Source: Entamoeba histolytica HM-1:IMSS (lineage: Eukaryota > Evosea > Mastigamoebida > Endamoebidae). Taken from it: a stretch of DNA of 47,053 nt. Position numbers and translations under genes: made by a program. Below the pieces are notes generated by a model. That model saw only the letters and a program-made list of their open reading frames with translations, was not told where the DNA came from and ran no database searches. The stretch is taken from assembly GCF_000208925.1 (NCBI RefSeq), contig NW_001914984.1, positions 1 through 47,053 on the forward strand, read 5' to 3'. Below are positions 1 through 11,107 of the stretch, in pieces; positions within the stretch are counted from its first letter, which is position 1, and each line of letters opens with the position of its first letter.

Positions 1-640
1 TCTTTATATTCATTTCTTCTTATGCTTTAATTCTATTTCTCTATTTTTCAATGGTATAGTTTCATGCATTTTCTTATTCAATATTGTTGATGTTGTCATT
101 ATTGTTTATTTAGTGTCAGTGTATTTTCTGTTTTTATATGTCTTTTATTGTTAAACTTTTTTTATCTCATTGTTGGTTATTATTTGATATTATTCTTCTT
201 GTTGTGTCTATTAATCCTTTTCTGCTTATTCTGGTTCTATTTCATCTTTTTGTTATTTAGTATTTGACATGATTTATATCTTCCTTTCTTCATTTTATCC
301 TAATTATCTCATTGTTTTCAGATAACCTTATCATTATTTCTCCATTATTTATTCTTTCTCATTCTCATCTTTTGTTTTTAGTATTAGTTTTTCATCATTC
401 TCACCAAAAGGAGATGAATGACAATAAACACAATAATATAAAAAAACCAATAACAAAAGAAAGAGAAATTCACATCGACCAAGGAATACAAATGATAGAA
501 TAATGAGTGAAATATGTATTATCTAGATAGATAGAGATACATTAGTCATCAGATTAAACATTATCATATTATAACTATTATCATAACAATCACAACACTG
601 AAGCTATGAATCATTTCACTCATCATTTTATTTATTTTCA
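1..640. other. AT-rich intergenic DNA, no gene seen
   Basis: This stretch is T-rich up to about position 400 and A-rich afterwards. A short open frame at 312-503 starts on a TTG, is hydrophobic then lysine-rich, and looks like a translation of this base bias rather than a gene. No RNA gene or recognisable protein domain was found. The stretch lies immediately upstream of the truncated LINE and may hold further decayed transposon sequence that can no longer be read. Confidence 0.5.
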
Positions 641-750
641 TTATCATAAATACTTTAAACAATAATTTCAATACAAATAAACAGTATTATCATAATAAAA
701 CATAAAGAAGATATAAGCAATATCAAAATAAAGAACAAATAATAAATAAA

Positions 751-1083
751 ATGATAGAAGCAATAAAAGAAAATCCAAATGGAATAATTAAAAGAATGAA
801 GAAAGCATTTGGTAAGAAGATTAATTTTAATGAATTAATGAATATAATAGAATTAAATGAAAGAAAGCACAATGTAAAGGAAGTATTTGAATTTGTAAAT
901 AATGAATTAAATGATAGATATTTAAGTGAATGGAAAGAAAAGAAATGTGGTGAATATATAAGATGTGCAAATGGCACTTTCAATGATAAAAAATTAACAA
1001 TAACCACTTGGAGGTCATTAAATATAAAAAGAAATGCATTCCTCCAAATAGTAAAAATGCAAGAAGGAGTAACTATGAAATGA
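751..1083 (+). pseudogene. LINE ORF2 remnant, region between reverse transcriptase and endonuclease
   Basis: This is an open stretch of 110 codons inside the left LINE. Residues about 8-50 align with the right-hand LINE copy, and the last 25 residues match it closely (WRSLNIKRNAFLQIVKMQ). Weaker similarity seems to reach upstream to about 690, across a TAA at about 703-705, which suggests the true frame was longer. It ends at a TGA at 1081-1083, where the other LINE copy continues reading. It is not an independent gene. Confidence 0.75.
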
Positions 1084-1106
1084 AGTATTAAATCTAAATT
1101 ACTCTA

Positions 1107-1832
1107 AATGATGATTTAAAATATTGCAAACATTATCCTAACACTATTGCATCTATTATTCATATATTGTTAGGATGTCCTGTAATGAAAAAGAATCAAA
1201 TATTAAAACATGATTATGTTTGTAAACAAATATTTAAACATTTATTAATTACACATTTTAATGAATTTGATGCTATTGATTTTAATAATCATCCAAAATG
1301 TATTAATAATGATAAAATGGTTATAACTTACAATAAAGATTTATTGGTTAGTGACAACTCATTCCATGCTAGAAAACCAGATATATATTATCAAAATATG
1401 AAAGAGAAGAAATGATATATTATAGATGTTGCTATATGTCAAGATAATAATTTAGAATTAAATTATATTCACAAAATAAATAAATACAAAGATTTACAAG
1501 AGAAAATAAGAAATAATAGAGAATTAATATATGTAGAAATAATACCTGTTATATTATCAATAAATTGATTAATACATAAAGATTCAGTAAGAAGATTACA
1601 ATCACTGAAATTACAATTAGAATTTTCCAAAATCCTACGAACAATAATAATAAAAAATATGAAAGACTTAATGTTTTACATATTCAATTCTGGCAGCACA
1701 ATGAAAGAAGAACAATCTAATGTGAACATATTTGAAATGAACTCTATTACACCAATAGAGCATAATGAAGAAACTGAAATAAACACTTCTCAATATGAAG
1801 AAAGTCCAATTGTGTATATATTTATTAATTGA
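1107..1832 (+). pseudogene. LINE restriction-like endonuclease domain remnant
   Basis: One frame reads from about 1107 to the TGA at 1830-1832, broken by two in-frame TGA codons (1413-1415 and about 1566-1568). It shows a Cys/His cluster (CKHYPN, then LGCP about 17 residues on, then LKHDYVC), followed by RKPDIY and, after the first stop, YIIDVAI. This is the CCHC plus PD...D pattern of R2/R4/NeSL-type LINE endonucleases. The segment HKINKYKDLQEKI and the following IIPVILSIN match KRNKYKELKNM and IIPVVISIN in the right LINE. Its frame differs from that of the upstream remnant, so a frameshift lies near 1083-1107. Confidence 0.75.
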
Positions 1833-2620
1833 CTTTTTTTTATTATGTTATTTTCTTTTTTTGTTTTTCTTTGTTTATACATAAAATAGTAAAAATATGC
1901 TTGATATAAGCTTTATTTGTTGTATAACAATTCAAAAAGAAGTTCAGAAATAAAGAAAGAAAAAGAGAATATAGAGCAAACCATAATTTTGTTTAATTAT
2001 AAAACAATATTAGGTATTAAAGAAAAGAATGTGTTGAGGTTTGTTAATAAGATTTAATATAAGAAATTGCTATACTATTTTTTCTACATAACAAGTACAA
2101 AGTTACAACATAAAATTTAAAATAACCATTATAAAACATTTATAAAAAATATTGATAATTTTCATTATGTTTTATACAATAAAATATTTTAGAATGATAT
2201 TTATGATATAAAATTATTCCCCCAATTGTTTATTGTATATAACTATATTAAAAACTGAAACAAATTCAGTTTTAAAGTTGTGTTTATTATTTTATTTAAT
2301 TACCTAAAGCTTATACAATAAATGGGTTATTAAAATAATTTTGTATTGTTATGAACAATTTTTAAAGAGCTTAAAGAAAATAGAATTTATGAACCATCTT
2401 GATTTATAATTCAGATGAATATATGTAGAACGTTATTTTGCATTTCAGAGATTTATTAAAGTCATTTGAACATAAAAACTACTTTGTTTTTATTAATTTT
2501 AGAATAATATGAAAATTATAAGTAAAGACAATTTTTAGAAAATCAATTAAACCTTGTCCATCATATAAGAACATTATAACACTAAAAAGGTCACTAATTC
2601 ATCACACAATTACCCTTATT
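1833..2620. other. AT-rich spacer between LINE and methyltransferase gene
   Basis: About 790 bases without a coding frame that I can support. It begins with a T-run just after the LINE endonuclease stop, as expected for a LINE 3' end. The remainder is non-repetitive AT-rich DNA with no RNA gene or motif that I recognise. It must hold the 3' end of the leftward methyltransferase gene that stops at 2621. Confidence 0.45.
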
Positions 2621-4156
2621 TTATTGGATATGGAACTCATTCAACAAAAGACGAATTAATTTCCATTCTTCTTTTGATACATTATGGTTTAATGTAGTTT
2701 TACCTATCCATCCAATAAAATAAAATGAATCTAATATACAGTTTTTCTGAGTAATTTCAATAATAATTGATCCTTCTTTCCATTTCATTAGTTCGTTTTG
2801 AATTTCCATTGAGAATGAACTGAATGGAATTGGTTCGTATTGAAGTTTCAGAAAATATTCCAAAGACAGTTTAACTCTTCTCTTCTTAATCAATGAATGA
2901 ATCATAAACAGTCCATCCTCACACAACCTAAATGAAGATAGAGAATAGTCATCTTTTCTTCTTCGTTCAAATAATTTACACCCACAAAATACTGACTGAT
3001 AAATAGGATTTCCATTATACCATGAATATAACGAATTATCTTTTTTCATAAGAATATTATTTTCAATAGGCTGTAGTTCAAATTCATTTTTGAATTGACT
3101 CCATAAAGTGTTATCTTTATTAACTTTCTCAAAACATTCCATAGTATCTTTATCTGAAGAGGCTGTACTAATACTTCTATTTATTCTTAGAGCCGCAATA
3201 AAAAATCCACCAGAGTTATAGTCTTGAGGGAGTATTCTTACACAACGCTCTAAATTATAATCTTCAATAGGAGGATAGCAGGTGACTGGACAGTTTATGG
3301 TGTCATACTTTTTCCAGACAGAAACACCATTTCTTCCATTTGGAATAATGTGATGAATGTCAATGAGTTGTATATTTCCTTGAAACTCTTTTAGTATCGA
3401 ATGAACTACAGCTTCATCTTCAATTGGGTTCATTGAACAAGTAGAGTAAATAATAATTCCATTTTCATTAAGACGTTTTAATGACTCTCTAATAATTTTA
3501 AGTTGAATTCGGTGGTTTTCAAAAGAAGTAGTTAATTTCCATTTAAACCATGGGTTTGAGGATTTTCGTAATGTTCCATCTCCACTACATGGTGCGTCAC
3601 ATAAAATACAGTCATACTTTCCTTTAATTTGATCTATAGAACAGTTTAATATATTTATATTTCCCCAACAATTTAGTCTATGGGCTAATATTTGAACTCT
3701 TTTTGGATCTATATCATTTGCTGTAACAAATATGTTGTTTTCTACCAATTGACTTGTTTTACTTCCTGGAGCTGCACAAATATCAAGAACAGTATTAATA
3801 TGGTACTTATTTATTAATGACTCAATAACTAATGGAGGAAACATACTACATAATTCTTGTCTATAACAATAATTTCGTTCTACTGCGTTGTCAATAATTT
3901 TTTTAATTTCTTTCTTAACCGATTTGTTATTATTCCAAATAAAAATTTCGTGATTTTGAATCACTTTTATTTCATCACAAGAATTATTAAAGAGGGTTTT
4001 TAATAAATCTCGATATTTACTTTTTTGATTGATTCTTACACATAAAGGAAGTGGTGTACACCCAATGTTAAAGAGTTCTAAACGTTCTTTTTCATTTAAA
4101 ATTCCATTTTGTTGTAACTCACTAAATAAATCACAATCAACACTTCGTTTTTTCAT
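2621..4156 (-). CDS. NSUN2/Trm4-like RNA cytosine-5 methyltransferase
   Basis: A complete 511-residue protein of the NOL1/NOP2/Sun family, which methylates carbon 5 of cytosine in tRNA or rRNA using S-adenosylmethionine. Motif I is DICAAPGSKT (about residues 125-134). Motif IV is DAPCSGDGTLRK (about 187-198), containing the release cysteine C190. Motif VI is YSTCSMNPIEDEAVV (about 237-251), containing the catalytic cysteine C240. The sequences PCSGDGT.RK and TCSMNPIEDEAVV resemble Trm4/NSUN2 more than NOP2 or NSUN5. It is shorter than yeast Trm4 or human NSUN2, and the C-terminal third after about residue 330 is poorly conserved. No intron is needed. The family assignment is firm. The tRNA substrate is inferred from the subfamily. 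Confidence 0.9.
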   Translation of the reverse strand: MKKRSVDCDLFSELQQNGILNEKERLELFNIGCTPLPLCVRINQKSKYRDLLKTLFNNSCDEIKVIQNHEIFIWNNNKSVKKEIKKIIDNAVERNYCYRQELCSMFPPLVIESLINKYHINTVLDICAAPGSKTSQLVENNIFVTANDIDPKRVQILAHRLNCWGNINILNCSIDQIKGKYDCILCDAPCSGDGTLRKSSNPWFKWKLTTSFENHRIQLKIIRESLKRLNENGIIIYSTCSMNPIEDEAVVHSILKEFQGNIQLIDIHHIIPNGRNGVSVWKKYDTINCPVTCYPPIEDYNLERCVRILPQDYNSGGFFIAALRINRSISTASSDKDTMECFEKVNKDNTLWSQFKNEFELQPIENNILMKKDNSLYSWYNGNPIYQSVFCGCKLFERRRKDDYSLSSFRLCEDGLFMIHSLIKKRRVKLSLEYFLKLQYEPIPFSSFSMEIQNELMKWKEGSIIIEITQKNCILDSFYFIGWIGKTTLNHNVSKEEWKLIRLLLNEFHIQ

Positions 4157-4833
4157 TAAATTGACGAGAGATGAGTGAATCTAAAATAAGATTTAAAGTC
4201 TAAAAATATAAAATAAAATATTAAAAGTTCATACTAACGAGCATACATAAATGTTTAGTTATTACTTTTTACTAACTTGTTAACCAAAAAAACTAACAAA
4301 GAATATTTCAAACAGTGCACTTATACTGGTTTCTTTTGATAAAAAAGTTATTGTCTAATTATGCCAATGAATATTATAAATCGGTTTTCATTCATATAAT
4401 TCTTACCAAAATTAAACTAGATATATAGATAACGTTTCATTTCTTGGGTCAATCACATTTTTTTTTGGTTTCCTATATGATTTGTAATAACGTTATTCTA
4501 CAAAACAAAGTTATTTAATAAAATTTTTCATATCCATTAGGTATATTGTTTTCGTAAAAACCATTTTATGACTATTATTATTCAAAAAAGAAATAATAAC
4601 AATAATATTAGTCTAATGAAATGTATGACTCAATGGTGTTTTAAGAAGAATATAATTTTTGATGCTTATATCCTTTTTATTCCTATAGGATTGACCCTTT
4701 CATTTAAAAGTTGTATTTTTCATTAACATGTTTTATTATAATTTATTATTAATAAAATGTCAGCAAAAAAATCAATAGGATAGTAAAATAAAACTAATAA
4801 TTATTATACAAAGAAAAGTCATCAGGAGATTAA
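4157..4833. promoter_or_regulatory. Shared 5' region of divergent methyltransferase and myotubularin genes
   Basis: About 680 AT-rich bases separate the starts of two diverging genes, so both promoters must lie here. There is no coding frame of note. Long T and A runs are present, but no Entamoeba core element could be assigned with confidence. Confidence 0.4.
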
Positions 4834-6414
4834 ATGATGATTAAATCTGCTATTCCAATGATTTCTGATAAGGAGACACCTCCTTCCCCTCTTATGCCAT
4901 TCAGCCCAACACCTCCTACTACTTATGATTCAGTCGTATTATCTCCACATCGATGTACAACTACAACTAATACCCCATTAGCAAAAAGTATTATTGATTT
5001 TACAACAATAAATAATAGTTATACTCAGAGTCGTTCTCCACCAACACCAACTCAACAATATGATGGAAGAAATACCTTTATTGGAGAAAATTTTAAAGCC
5101 AATGCAAAGAATGGATATTTAATTATAACTTATAACTATAACGAAAAAGAAAAACGTATTTCAATGATTAATATTAAAGATCTTACAAACGTGAATGGAA
5201 ATTGGAAAATTATTTGTAAAGACTTTCAAGTTATTCCATTGGGGAGAGGAGATGGTATATATAATTGGGTTTTTGGAGGTCTTAGGAATTGGAACCTTAG
5301 AGGTCTTCTTGTATATCAAGAAAGTACTAGCGCTTATGACATTAGTGAATATTATATGCATTTAGGGTGTATTGAAGAGTGGTGTGTTCGAACATTTAAT
5401 GAGGGTTATGAGATTTGTGATAGTTATCCAAGACAAATGATCTTACCAATCAAGGTTTCAAAAGAAGAAATTAAATTATCTGCTTCAAGAAGATATTATA
5501 ATAGATTTCCTGCATTAGTATGGTATAATAATGAATATAAAAATGTGCTTATGAGAAATTCAGCAACAATTAAAGGATGTTATAACGATACACAAATACC
5601 GTTTGCTTTTACCAATAAGAAAAATTTAGTTATAATGGATTTTGTTGATAAAATAACTTCTTGTAAAATGTTATTACCAACTATGAAAATTAGAGAAATA
5701 CCTTGTTTTGATAGAAAGACATTAATGAAATATTATCATCAATTTATAGAATATATTAATCAACCAGAAGTTATATTAAAACAAATAGATAATATAAAAT
5801 GGATGTCTACCATTTCTTTAATGTTAAAACAAGCGTCTTTAATTTATGAATATATGAAAAATGGAACTTCTGTTTCAATAAATTGTATTGATGGAACTGG
5901 AATATGTTCAATATTATCATCTTTATGTTGTATATTATGTGATGATTATTTTAGAACTATTAAAGGGTTTATTGCATTGATTGAAAAAGAATGGGTTTTA
6001 ATGGGATATCCATTTGCTCAATATCTTGGGATAGATAATGATTATTTCTCTAATGAGCCAGTTGAATTTATTTTATTTATTCATTGTGTGGAAGCTATTA
6101 TACGTCAAAATCCAACCGCCTTAGAAATCACAGAGGATTTAATCATTTTTATTTTAGATGAATTATATAAAGGGAAATGTAATACATTTCTTTTTAATTC
6201 TGAGAAAGAAAGAAGAAGAGAATGTGTTGATGGAAAGACATTATCATTATATGATTTAATCATTCAAGAATTGAAATTATCAAAATTTAAAAATTATAAC
6301 TTTGATGTAACATCTTCAGTCTCCATCTCAGAAAATTTATTAACAATCCCATTATGGACAAAATATTATTTACGGTATTCATTTCCCAAGATTGCTGAGT
6401 TGAATTTGTGTTAA
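4834..6414 (+). CDS. Myotubularin-like pseudophosphatase
   Basis: 526 residues. The first 75 are rich in Ser, Thr and Pro and look disordered. From about residue 85 onward the protein follows the myotubularin plan: a PH-GRAM-like segment, then RRYYNRFPALVWYN (about 219-232), equivalent to the R.R.P.L.W motif, and DDYFRTIKGFIALIEKEW (about 370-387), matching the family's YRTi.GF..LiekeW. The signature loop, normally HCSDGWDRT, reads NCIDGTGICS (350-359). The nucleophile C351 is present, but the CX5R arginine is replaced by isoleucine at 357. The enzyme should therefore be unable to hydrolyse phosphoinositides. Such dead myotubularins usually bind PI3P or partner active family members, and that role is inferred here. 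No FYVE or coiled-coil tail is visible. Confidence 0.86.
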   Translation: MMIKSAIPMISDKETPPSPLMPFSPTPPTTYDSVVLSPHRCTTTTNTPLAKSIIDFTTINNSYTQSRSPPTPTQQYDGRNTFIGENFKANAKNGYLIITYNYNEKEKRISMINIKDLTNVNGNWKIICKDFQVIPLGRGDGIYNWVFGGLRNWNLRGLLVYQESTSAYDISEYYMHLGCIEEWCVRTFNEGYEICDSYPRQMILPIKVSKEEIKLSASRRYYNRFPALVWYNNEYKNVLMRNSATIKGCYNDTQIPFAFTNKKNLVIMDFVDKITSCKMLLPTMKIREIPCFDRKTLMKYYHQFIEYINQPEVILKQIDNIKWMSTISLMLKQASLIYEYMKNGTSVSINCIDGTGICSILSSLCCILCDDYFRTIKGFIALIEKEWVLMGYPFAQYLGIDNDYFSNEPVEFILFIHCVEAIIRQNPTALEITEDLIIFILDELYKGKCNTFLFNSEKERRRECVDGKTLSLYDLIIQELKLSKFKNYNFDVTSSVSISENLLTIPLWTKYYLRYSFPKIAELNLC

Positions 6415-6735
6415 TTAAAACGTTTGTTTATTTCAGAGTTTTTGAACAAGTACTAAATGAGAATTTCCGTTTGTTTGAATAAAAACATTTTCTAAATTTG
6501 TAAATAGAACTTAAAAGAATATTAAAGAAAGAACTAAGAAATTAACGAGATAAATATAGAAAAACAAAAAAGGGATTTACTAATATAAAAGAATTAAAGA
6601 AAAGTTTTTTATGAGAAAAAATGAAAAATGTGGTTATTCTATTGTACAAGTAAAAGAACCCAAAGAAATCGGGAAAAGAAACAAAAAGATTAGAATAAAA
6701 AAAGATTAGAGATGAAAGATAAGACTATTTGATTG
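6415..6735. other. Spacer before LRR-PP2C gene
   Basis: About 320 AT-rich bases between two + strand genes. It holds the 3' end of the myotubularin-like gene and the promoter of the LRR-PP2C gene. No gene or RNA was recognised. Confidence 0.4.
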
Positions 6736-9473
6736 ATGTGTGAGAGAATCAATGCAGCTGGAAAAGAATTAAAAGAACTCCCTAAACCAAAGGAATTAAC
6801 AATGTTAAAATCAATCAATGTTACAAATAATTGTATCAGTCATATTAATGAAATTAATGAATATAAAAACTTAGAACATCTCCTTCTTCGGAAAAATAAT
6901 ATTGAACAAATTCCAGCATTATCAATTCCTTTACAAGTTATTGACATATCATTAAATCCAATTAAATCAATTAAACCTTTATTATTAGTTTCTTCAATTA
7001 AAGAATTAACTATTTCTCAATGTCATTTTCTTGACATGAATTTTAATTTATCAACATTAGAATATCTTACAAAATTTGTTTGTATGTCAAATAAATTAGT
7101 TGAAATTGAATTTCTTAGAAATTGTTGTCATTTACAAAATGTTTGTTATATTAATTTTATAAATTCTTTTTTATTAATATTTAGTTGGATTTAAGTAATA
7201 ATTTATTAACTTGTGTTCCAGAATGTCTATCAACATGTACATCTTTAACTTCATTAAATTTAAGAGACAATAATATTTCAAAAGGACTTCATTATTTAAA
7301 TACATTAAAATTATTAGCTGAAATTAATGTTTCATGGAATAATATTACTGAATTAAAGAAATCATTTTATAATATTATTTCATTAACTTCAATTAAACTT
7401 AGTAATAATAAAATAAGAAGAATACATAAAAATATTGGATTTATGACAAATTTAGTAGAATTATATATTCACAGTAATCCTCAACTTCATTCTGTTCATT
7501 CTGAAATTTCTAAATTAACACTATTAACTCTTTTAAATCTAGATAATTGTCCAAATATTATCGAATTACCTACTTTAAGTAATTTAACTTCATTAGTTAA
7601 TGTCTCTATGAAACACTGTTCATTGACTCAAACTCCTCTTCTACCTTTATCATGTGATTTTCATTTAGAAAACAACAACCTAACAGTATTAAATTTAGAT
7701 ATTTCTAAATCTACTTCTCTTCAAATTCAATTTAATAAATTAACATCAATTCCATCTTTAAATGGATCATTAATAAATAGACTAATACTTTGTGATAATA
7801 AAATTAGACATTTAAATCTTATTGGTGCAAATTTATTATCTTTGAATATTTCTTTTAATCCAATTCTTACATTACCAACTGAAATTTCTTCATTAACTAA
7901 GTTACGTCAATTATGTTGTAGTGGTTGTGGAATACGAGAAATACCTGATAACTTATTAAATAACTTTAAAAATTTAGAACAATTTGAATGTTCATTCAAC
8001 CCAATTTCTACAATTATATTCTTACCTTTAGTTAATCTTCAATCTTTTGTTATGCAATTTTGTCATCTAACTCAACTACCATTCTCATTAGAACAAGCTT
8101 CAAAATTAAGAATGTTAGATGTTTCTAACAATCAACTATCTGTTTTAACATCAAAAAAATCTTTTGTTGAAACAATGAGTCAATTAACTTTATTAGACTG
8201 TTCTCATAATCAATTAAAGAGTATTGGTGACTTTTCTAAAGTAAGTTCATTAGTTGAATTAAATGTAAGTTATAATCCTATTGTCAAAATAGAAAAATTA
8301 ATGGAGAAAGTTAGTAAATTACCAAAACTTACTAATCTATATTGTCATGGCATTTCTCTTAGACGGGGATATTCTTTTAAAGGAAATGATGACCTTTGTA
8401 TTTCCATTAATAAAAAAGGAAGTTTAAAAGGAATTCCAATTGAGATGGTATTTAAAGAAAAAGGAATTGAAAATACTCTTAAACGGTATGAAACTTTTGG
8501 TTATGATAATATTTGTAATCAAAAGTTTTGTAATGGAATTGGATCATATGAATATTGTGGAAGAAGAATATCTATGCAAGACTCTATTTTAGTTGGAAAC
8601 AACTTTTTTGGAGACGCAAGTAGTTTATTTGGGATTTTTGATGGACATGGTGGGGATTATGGAAGTTGCTTCATCTCAAAAGAAATTCAAAAATCACTTG
8701 AAAAGTTACGAGGAAGAGCTTTAACTAAAGAAGTCTTTGAAAATGAGATCATTTCAGCTATCCAAAACATTAATACATTAATGGAACAAAATAATATGAC
8801 TGATGGAGCTACTTCTGTAATTGTTGCCTCAACAAAAACACATTATTTAATTGCCAATATTGGAGATTCAAGAGCAATTATTATTAGAAGAACAGAGACT
8901 AGTCCAATACCAATGAAGGATATAGACGATGAAACCCAACAAACGTTACGACCAAAATCTCCTTCTAAACTAGTCCTACCAAAAAAAACATTAAAAGGTA
9001 AATTGGGATGGAGTGGTGCTGGTTCATCTAAAACAACAAACCAAATAGAAGTTAATTTTGATTATATAGGAGGAGGTAGAATTGAAGTTGAAGCATTAAC
9101 ACATGACCATAAACCTAGTTATCAAGAAGACCGTCAAAGAATTAGAGAAAGTGGAAATTATATAAGTGACCAAGAAAAAGTTAATGGATATATTTCTGTT
9201 ACAAGGGCTATAGGAGATGTTAAATGTAAGGCATTTGTTTCTTGTATCCCTGAGTTTTCTGAAGTAGCAAGAAGAAGTAGTGACTGTTTTGTTATTTGCG
9301 CTTGTGATGGAGTATGGGATGTTTTCAGTAATGAAGAAATTGGAAATTTAGTTATGGCTAATGAACAAATGAATTGTACAGAATTAGCTAAACTTATTGT
9401 CGATATTGCTTATTGTAGGTTATCAAGTGATAACATTTCTTGCATTGTATTTAATTGCCAAGACTCTTTTTAA
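6736..9473 (+). CDS. Leucine-rich repeat protein phosphatase 2C (two exons)
   Basis: Two exons, 6736-7140 and 7185-9473, join in phase 0 into an 897-residue protein. The LRR reading resumes exactly after the intron with LDLSNNLLTCVPECL. Roughly the first 530 residues are irregular leucine-rich repeats. A PP2C (PPM) Ser/Thr phosphatase domain follows, with GRRISMQDS, FDGHGGDYG, ANIGDSRAII, ACDGVWDVFS and SSDNISCIVF. These keep the metal-binding aspartates, so the enzyme should be active. An insertion of about 50 residues rich in Lys, Pro and Ser lies between ANIGDSR and GGRIEVEALTHDHKP. LRR-then-PP2C order resembles animal PHLPP and is common in Entamoeba. ATG 6736 is the first ATG of the frame, directly after an in-frame TTG. 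Confidence 0.92.
7141..7184 (+). other. Spliceosomal intron, 44 nt, Entamoeba type
   Basis: It starts GTTTGT and ends ATTTAG, with a T-rich interior. Unspliced, the first exon would run into a stop at 7192-7194. Removal keeps the leucine-rich repeat in register with no shift. Length and borders match the short introns known from Entamoeba. Confidence 0.93.
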
Positions 9474-9544
9474 TATTAGTTGAATAAAAAAAACACAATT
9501 ATGTAAACAATTACTTATTTTCTAATTCTGTTATTATTTCAATA

Positions 9545-11107
9545 TTATTTTTTATTCATAGTGTCTTGATCTTCTTGATTCGTTGGAGTTGGTTCTTTTT
9601 CTATTTCTTGTGTATCTATATTAACAATAATTTCTTTATGTTGTTGATCTTTCATTTCAACACCCTCTTCATCTTTTGGTAATTGACTATAATCATGTTC
9701 ATCTGGTTTAGGTTCATTAATACTCTTTGGTAAAAACCATGACAAGACAAATACAAGTAGAGCAATTAATGAAACTACAAAGAATGCAAAATGGATGTTA
9801 AATGGGAATTTTTGATTCAAAGTCCATGCAACTAATGGAGATGATACTAATGGACCGATTAATCTTAAAAATGCGAGTAAACTTTGAGAAAGACCAAACA
9901 AAGATCCCATTAAATTCTTCGTGACACTATTACCAACTAATACTTGATTAGTAGACAATGCAAACTGCATAACTGTTTGTAAAGATGCACTATAAAATCC
10001 AAATATAATCCATAGTAATAATGTCCCATATGGATAAAGATAATGAATACAAGGTGGAACATTATACATAAAAAATAAACCTGAAGACCCAAGTCTATTT
10101 GTCCATAATGGTTTTAATAGATTGACAACAGGTTTATAAATAAATAATTGAGTGATAATAATTCCAACAGCTGAGATTAAAAGGAAAGTTCCAATCTCTG
10201 CTGTTTCCCAACCAAAACCTCCAACATCTACAGATGCCATCATCAATAATGGAATCATTCCCCAAACCATACCACAAGAGCATTGAAGAATTGCATTCAT
10301 AACACAAGTTAAAATACCAATATATTCTTTAGAGAAACACATTTTAATCATATCTTTAATTCTAACAAGAACCTTTGTTATAATAATTTTAATAACAACA
10401 TACCACTTACAATTCATCTTCTCAATAGTCCTTGGTTCTTGTAAGAAAATAACTGATAAAATAAAGGCAATGAATGTTAATGAAACACAGACTATATTAG
10501 GAAGAATATATGGAAATGTATGGAAAAATTGAACACCTCCAAAAACAGACGGATATTGAATTGCAGGACGGCAAAGATAAGCACCAATAGTAGATCCTAC
10601 AATCATTCCACACCCATTCATTAATCCAATTAACCCAAAGACTTGAGTTCGATTTTCTTTTGTTGAAAGGTCTCCCATAAAAGCATTAATTACACCTAAA
10701 TTACCATTAACCAATCCTAATAAAAGTCTAGAAACAACTGCCCAAGGATAATTAAATGAAAATCCTAAAGACAACGTACATACAATAGACCCTAAACATC
10801 CAAATAATAATAAAGGTCTTCTACCTAATGTGTCAGACATAATACCAAGAATAAATGATGATAAAAACTGCCCAACATAGAAACTTGAATCAAAAATTCC
10901 ACTATAAAATCCTGCTTGGTTTTTAGTATCTACTACATGAAAGTCTACTACAAGAAATCCAGCATATGATGTTATAGAATTTTTATTCATACTTTCAAGG
11001 AACGATAATAACAACAATGGAATTAACTTTTTTTTAGGGAAACCTTTTGGTAATACATGGAGTAATGGAGAGAAAATATTTTGTAAAATTAACTTAACTT
11101 TTGACAT
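9545..11107 (-). CDS. Major facilitator superfamily transporter
   Basis: 520 residues with about 12 hydrophobic segments in two halves separated by a basic cytoplasmic loop around residues 225-265. The first intracellular loop holds the MFS signature MSDTLGRRPLLLFG (about 87-100). It is followed by SRLLLGLVNGNLGVINAFMGDL, typical of the plant ZIF1-like and bacterial TetA-like branch of MFS antiporters. The C-terminal 50 residues are acidic and glutamine-rich and probably cytosolic. The substrate cannot be read from the sequence. The gene stops 71 bases from the stop of the converging LRR-PP2C gene. The start is the first ATG and precedes the first membrane helix by a short basic segment. Confidence 0.9.
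   Translation of the reverse strand: MSKVKLILQNIFSPLLHVLPKGFPKKKLIPLLLLSFLESMNKNSITSYAGFLVVDFHVVDTKNQAGFYSGIFDSSFYVGQFLSSFILGIMSDTLGRRPLLLFGCLGSIVCTLSLGFSFNYPWAVVSRLLLGLVNGNLGVINAFMGDLSTKENRTQVFGLIGLMNGCGMIVGSTIGAYLCRPAIQYPSVFGGVQFFHTFPYILPNIVCVSLTFIAFILSVIFLQEPRTIEKMNCKWYVVIKIIITKVLVRIKDMIKMCFSKEYIGILTCVMNAILQCSCGMVWGMIPLLMMASVDVGGFGWETAEIGTFLLISAVGIIITQLFIYKPVVNLLKPLWTNRLGSSGLFFMYNVPPCIHYLYPYGTLLLWIIFGFYSASLQTVMQFALSTNQVLVGNSVTKNLMGSLFGLSQSLLAFLRLIGPLVSSPLVAWTLNQKFPFNIHFAFFVVSLIALLVFVLSWFLPKSINEPKPDEHDYSQLPKDEEGVEMKDQQHKEIIVNIDTQEIEKEPTPTNQEDQDTMNKK

Larger units (their letters stand above)
640..1832 (+). mobile_element. 5'-truncated, inactivated LINE (EhLINE/EhRLE type), 3' half only
   Basis: The element is recognised by matching the second LINE in this window (about 38.4-43.1 kb, opposite strand). 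Its conceptual product carries the region after the reverse transcriptase, with a stretch reading TWRSLNIKRNAFLQIVKMQ where the other copy reads TWKSINIKKNAFLQLTKMQ. A restriction-like endonuclease follows. Reverse transcriptase motifs A, B and C are absent, so the element is truncated at its 5' side near position 640, a boundary that is only approximate. In-frame stops and a frameshift near 1100 make it non-functional. Such 5'-truncated copies are typical products of target-primed reverse transcription. Confidence 0.82.

Noticed and set aside
312..503. 63-codon open frame on the + strand
   Set aside because: It starts on TTG. Its composition changes from Phe/Leu/Ser to Lys/Asn exactly as the DNA changes from T-rich to A-rich, and no domain or conserved pattern is visible.
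723..1007. 94-codon open frame on the - strand
   Set aside because: It is the antisense shadow of the LINE ORF2 remnant at 751-1083, which has a protein-level match in the second LINE copy.
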